NCBI GenBank assembly: GCA_027605045.1
Contig: JAQFWX010000074.1
Location: 119,190 to 183,189 of the forward strand
Length of the DNA: 64,000 nucleotides
Source: Phallus indusiatus
Taxonomy: Eukaryota > Basidiomycota > Agaricomycetes > Phallales > Phallaceae
Direction of reading: 5' to 3'
This document shows, piece by piece, positions 59,061 to 64,000 of the stretch. The notes under the pieces are model-generated. The model made no database searches. It was not told the origin of the DNA and was given only the letters and a program-made list of their open reading frames with translations. Position numbers and translations under genes: made by a program. Positions within the stretch are counted from its first letter, which is position 1. Each line of letters starts with the position of its first letter.

Positions 59061-60809
59061 ATGAAACTCATTCTTGCGACACTCTTGACTGCCATTCATT
59101 TGGCAAACGCACAGTCCGCTGTCTGGGGACAATGTATGTTTTCAAAAGTACTTACAGCTTATTTCCCGACTGATTGTTGTTACTTTTTTAAGGTGGTGGA
59201 GAAAACTGGACTGGTGCAACAACTTGCGCCTCAGGATCTGTCTGCACTTACTCAAATCCTTGTAAAGCGTCTTCAACTTGAACTCGCTGATCCCAAATCA
59301 ATATTTTATATAGATTACTCGCAATGTCTGCCTGGAACTGCTGCTCCGGCACCGTCGTCCTCATCTCCGTCTCAGTCTTCCAGTGCTCCAGCCCCGACAT
59401 CTAGCTCAGGAAGCAACGGTTCGGGCCTGCCGTTCCTTGGTGGTGTAAACACTTCAGGATACGATTTCTCCGTGGCAACCAATGGTTCATTCAGTGGCCC
59501 ACCATCTACTCCACCCCGGCTCAGTATGCCCATTTTGCAAACGAGGGTGCAAACATCTTCCGAATTCGTAAGTATTCCTCACTAATCCCAGTGTTACCAG
59601 TTGTTTGAAATTGATTCAATTTCCTTTTCAGCGTTTGGTAATATTTTTCAGTAAAAAATCCTCGGCTCAACATTAATCAATTTTTGTTAGCTTGGCAATT
59701 GATGACTCCCACCCTTGGTGGAGATATTGATCAAGGATTCTTCTCCGAATATGATGCGACTGTTCAAGCTGCTCTCGCCACTGGTGCCTACGTCATCGTT
59801 GACTTGGTAAGGCATACGGGAGATTCTAGCAAAAAGGTCCTAACGATAATGTATAGCACAACTATGCTAGATGGAATGGTGGAGTTATTGGCCAGGGTGG
59901 TCCCACCAATGCACAGTTCGCATCCATCTGGTCCCAATTAGCGACAGAGTACGCCTCTACGGAAAAAATTATAGTATGTATTAATTTGATCCGCGAGTAA
60001 TTCTTTCGTGAACTGAACAATCTTCAATAGTTCGGTGTCATGTGAGTTAAATATCCAAGGAAACTGTCTCCTCTGACTGGGTTTCTTTAACATTCAGGAA
60101 CGAACCTCATGACTTACCTGATGGCACTGAACTATGGGCAGAGTCTGTTCAAGCCGCTGTCAACGCGATTCGTGAAGCCGGGGCAACTTCTCAAATCATC
60201 CTGATTCCAGGCTCAAGCTACTCTAGTGCCCAAGCACTCCCAACCGAGGCTGGTCCTGATCTTCTTACAGTCACTGATCCTGCTGGTGGCGTTGGCAAGC
60301 TTGTTTTTGATGGTGACTATTTCAGTTGCACTTTGTTTCCCTTGGTTTGTACTGACTTTGTGAATAGTTCACAAATATCTCGACTCGGATAACAGCGGTA
60401 CTCACCCTGATTGTGTTACGGTACCTAACTTTTTTTTATTTTTTTATTTATTTTGCGCCTGATGATTTGGATAGAACAATGTCGATGTTCTCACCACCCT
60501 CGTACAATGGCTGCAAGCCAACGGAAACCGTCAAGCTCTCCTGTCTGAAACTGGAGGAGGAAACACCGCAAGCTGCGAGACAGATTTAGACCAGGAGCTT
60601 GCCTATGTCAAGGAAAATTCTAACACTATCGTCGGATTCTCGGTCTGGGCTGCTGTAAGTCAATGCATCTCAGTGTCAGATACCTTGTCGCTGATCACGT
60701 CGTGAATTAGGGAGCTTTTGATACGACATACGTGCTTAGTGTTACACCGTTCCCCAATGGAACTGACCAGCCTCTCTGGATCGATGCTGTTCAACCGAAC
60801 TTACCATGA
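59061..60809 (+). CDS. CBM1-GH5 endo-beta-1,4-glucanase, apparently frameshifted
   Basis: Secreted cellulase. Signal peptide MKLILATLLTAIHLANA; CBM1 joined from three exons (AVWGQ, CGGENWTGATTCASGSVCTY and YSQCLPG); Ser/Pro linker; then a GH5 domain with GVNTSGYDFS, FRIPFAWQLMTPTLGG, YVIVDLHNYARWNGG, FGVMNEPHD (acid/base Glu), LVFDVHKYLDSDNSGTHPDC, LLSETGGGN (nucleophile Glu), GFSVWAAGAFDTTYVLSV and WIDAVQPNLP. Exons of 6 nt (59632-59637) and 11 nt (60031-60041) are needed. Between SFSGPPSTP and AQYAHFANEGANIF the frame is off by one base at the C run 59514-59517, as if one C were missing. A possible rescue is a 53-bp GT-AG intron (59472-59524), but it removes conserved residues. All active-site motifs are otherwise intact, so a recent lesion or a base-call error is likely. 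Confidence 0.82.
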
Positions 60810-62403
60810 GCTATGTATAGACTGGACTTCTGGCCTGAAAGCATTTCTTCCAGGTTTGATAAATCAAAAAAAGATTGTTATTTACGGAATTGGCAATGAT
60901 CTGTTCAAGTATGGTGACATAGGGGAGTTTCCCGCTCCCTTAGGCTCGATGTCGATGTAAATTAACTATTTAGTATAGTTTAGCAATGTGAAACTCTTTT
61001 CGTGTTTCAGGTGAAATTAAAAAAAAACGCATCTCGATGCTATGCTATAAGAATTCCTTCCCTTGTTCCAAAGTGGTCGAGATCTGTAACACCGACTTTT
61101 GTCTTGGAAGTTCATCGACATCGTTCACGGATCTGATCTTCGTTGCTATTTTGGGTTAGCTGCTAATTGCGCCACTAAAGCCGTTCATTCCAAACCCAAA
61201 GTATGTATGTATGTACATACTTCCGAACATGCATCACTGAGAAGGGCCAAGAGCTGGTTAGATAACATGAACAGGATCGAACAACCGACACGCACATGCA
61301 CAACAAAAAGGAGAATATGAATCTAGCGAAATACTACCTCAATTCCGGCTGTTGAATTCGGAATGTCGTGATATATGTGGGTATCAAATACACGTCATGT
61401 CCGCTGTTCGAATTCGACTTCGGATAAGATGCACGCAATTTGAATTTTCTAGACAGCCGTTACGAGAACGTTCATTTGATTTTTGAAAGACTGTTGATTC
61501 GGTCTTTTGCAATGATTTTTTTCCAACGCCGTACGGGTATGAAAACGCAGCGACCCTAGCAGGCGTGATGGGAATCTGTGGGGCAATGGCTGCAAAAAAA
61601 ATACCGTAGAGCATCCCTGGACAAGAAATGAATGTGCCTCGTCCGAAAATTGAAAGCCATTTATTGTTTAAGAACTGCAATACACTAGCTCAGGGACGGA
61701 ATCCCGGAAGTGTCCCACACGTAACATACGCACAGGCACGTCCTCGTCTAATCACTGCACAGAAATACATACGTCCATGTATGCGAAGTTCGCATAGTAA
61801 TATATCAGTGGTCCACTCGACGCTGTTTCCATGCCGAAGACGAAAGAGCGACTGATGATGGGCGGTGTGTGCCAGTGATAACATGACACGACGGAAACTT
61901 GAAAGGAGTCACTGAGCCTGAGATCATGGAATGTGCATTAACAACAAAAGTCCGTCCCATTTGTTTTTGAAATAAGCGGCGTTCTGAACAATAATATATC
62001 CGAAACACATCGGTGTTTTGTTTTTGCAACCCTTCAAAGTTCACCGCCAGCTTTCTTGCGGCTTTTGGCTTTGGATCATCGGTCGTTCCCTTCATATCAT
62101 GAGGTTCGAACGGGAAATGTCAATGGTAATAATTTGTCCTGGCTGGCATCCCATCATTATCACTATCATCATCATCAATAATTCACAGCCGAGTCGACTC
62201 AGGCCATTGGGGCCCACATTGAGAATTCAGAAGAATTTCGTATAAGAAGTCTGTAATATCCCATCTTGTAATATAAAGCGTTATAATAAAATAATAATGG
62301 TCCATGGCATATGTTAGGTTATTATTATTATTAACCAGCATATACTATCGCAGTTTCTACCCGAATTCTTTAAATATTTAAGCAAAAAAATCTACATTCA
62401 CAC
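60810..62403. other. Intergenic region upstream of the Zn2Cys6 regulator
   Basis: About 1.6 kb. Contains a GTAT repeat near 61201-61213, ATT/TTA repeats near 62322-62332 and AT-rich sequence. No coding region supported. The long 5' region could be promoter and untranslated leader of the regulator gene. Confidence 0.45.
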
Positions 62404-64000
62404 ATGCTGGGTAATAGTATGGCTTCTCCCACAGACGCCTTTACCAAGTCAGCGCCGATGCCCAGCGGCGGCTTCTTTCCGCACCACCACGACGACGAAC
62501 ACTCTCCCATTCACTCCATCGATTATTTCGTCCAAAACATGAATAACCCGCACCCCCACAACTCACATTTACAACAACTCCAAATGCAGCAGCAACAGCC
62601 GCAGTCTCAACAACAACAGCATCCCCAGTTCGCCCAAGATCCCAATCACCAGATTCATCGCAGCAGTGTCGACATTCCTCCCTCTTACCCAAACCCAGTC
62701 CAGAAAACTGAAAATACATCCCCAACATCCAACGATCTTCTTCAATCCGGTTCTCCGGATGAGAAGAAACCAGCCGTGAAACCCACCAAAACCTTGAATC
62801 GTGTACCACGTATACTTTTCCCTCCTTGCTTATCTTCCTAACTCATACTGATTAACCCGTCTGTTTTCCATTAGGTGCATGTGTAAGTTTCAAAATCACT
62901 CGTCAAGACCCGTTGTTCATAAACTCGGGGAATTTTAGAATGCCTGCCGTAAGCAAAAGATGAGATGTGAAGGGGCTGAAAATCCCCCTTGTAGGCGTTG
63001 TCGCCATGCTGGACTAGAATGCCTTTTTGAAAAACCAACTCGGGAACCGACACTGACTGGAGAAGCTGGCCTAGAGTGAGTATCTTCGTCCTTACGACAG
63101 TTGCTACTTGCGCTGATACCTCGATTCACCGCCCCTCCCCCCCTATTCTTGCCCTTCCCCCCATCCCAATAATAACAGGCGGATACGTAGTTTAGAATCT
63201 CAAGTATCCGACATTCGAAATACCCAACATGTTATACACAATACATTGCTCGATCTCGTTGCTCAGCTGCGTGGTGGGTCCGCCGGTCCATCATCGTTTC
63301 GTCAGTCCCCTGTTGGCGCATCTCCCTACATGAACAACAACGTTCACTCCCCTGCTTCCAGCGGGGCAGCTACCGTTACAGGGATGAACGTTGTCGACCC
63401 TCTACTCTCATCGACAGGGAACGGCCCTCATTCATCACGCACGGGCACTCTCTCAACTGGAGGTCATGGCTCTCCCGCAACGCCTCATGCTGTTGTCAGC
63501 CCGAGATCGGCTGACAAACGGCCTGCTAGCTCAAGTTATCAAGGTCCGCCTCCACCGCAGCCTCAATTCGTTCAAGGAAGATCCCAGCCGCCGCAGTCTT
63601 TTCACAGTCTTCCCTCCTTATCTACTATGCAAGGTATGCAACGATTTTGTCATGTATTGATCTTCAAACAAAGTAATAGTAATACATATACAGGGTCATC
63701 CAAGAACGACAATGGTAAACGACATGTCTCGTCTAATGATACCTCGGCCAACTCGAGTGAAGACGAAGACTCGTCAGAGTTGCCCGCCTCGGGTCTGGTC
63801 GCTCCCTGGGAAGTGTTAAGGGGTCTCGCAGAAGCCGCCGCTGAAATTTCAGCCAAGGCAAGCCATTCATTTATTGAGATATCAGTTTCAAAGATTATTT
63901 TTTGACTGATTGACACATTTTTGTTAGGAAAATGGAAGTTCGTCAGGTCCACCGAGCCGTGCACGCTCACGTTCGCCATTTCCAGTTCCTTCTCATTTTC
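62404..64000 (+). CDS. Zn2Cys6 (zinc cluster) transcription factor, truncated by window end
   Basis: N-terminal part of a fungal binuclear zinc-cluster regulator. Exon 1 has low-complexity Gln/His/Pro/Ser sequence. An 8-nt exon (62875-62882) encodes the first Cys; the next exon gives ACRKQKMRCEGAENPPCRRC and RHAGLECLFEKP, completing the six Cys. After the cluster a coiled-coil-like SLESQVSDIRNTQHVIHNTL may mediate dimerisation. The following exons are Ser/Pro/Thr-rich. An intron with a GC donor (63858-63927, GCAAGC) leads into a Ser/Arg-rich exon that runs off the window. The middle-homology domain lies outside. Probably controls metabolic genes; no target is inferable, although a cellulase gene is its neighbour. 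Confidence 0.83.

Overview
The window looks like nuclear DNA of an agaricomycete (mushroom-forming basidiomycete). Genes are dense on both strands and split by many short introns of about 45-70 bp. Families typical of the group are present: PsiD-like phosphatidylserine-decarboxylase-fold enzymes, a DUF6533 membrane protein, F-box proteins, a CBM1-GH5 endoglucanase and a Zn2Cys6 regulator. No tRNA, rRNA, CRISPR or bacterial-type operon was seen. Gene models were built by hand from reading frames, splice sites and recalled family motifs; no search was run.

Left end (1-7 kb): a partial Pro/Ala/Ser/Thr-rich protein; an unknown minus-strand gene broken by a 398-bp solo LTR with a GGCTA target-site duplication; and an intact ten-exon TatD-type nuclease gene.

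7.7-21.5 kb: five tandem minus-strand copies of a PsiD-like decarboxylase. All share one intron position and a TATA-like element. Three copies form one subfamily and two the other; the fifth copy is frameshifted. The spacers carry no convincing genes, and parts of them are duplicated with the genes. There are no psilocybin-pathway partners nearby.

25-35 kb: an F-box gene, an intron-rich DUF6533 gene, mitochondrial branched-chain 2-oxoacid dehydrogenase E1 alpha, a candidate RNA hairpin, and two adjacent paralogous genes that each couple a catalytically degenerate RNase III-like domain to a dsRNA-binding domain.

35-64 kb: mostly housekeeping genes: a homeodomain protein, the 60S-export GTPase LSG1, a C2H2 protein head-to-head with a lipase, exocyst SEC8, a LYR-motif protein, a second F-box protein, a CHD/Mit1-like chromatin remodeller, a lipid-droplet hydrolase, a CBM1-GH5 endoglucanase with an apparent one-base frameshift, and a Zn2Cys6 regulator cut by the window end. 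Across the window six exons of 6-11 nt were reconstructed in five genes, most of them at or next to conserved motifs.
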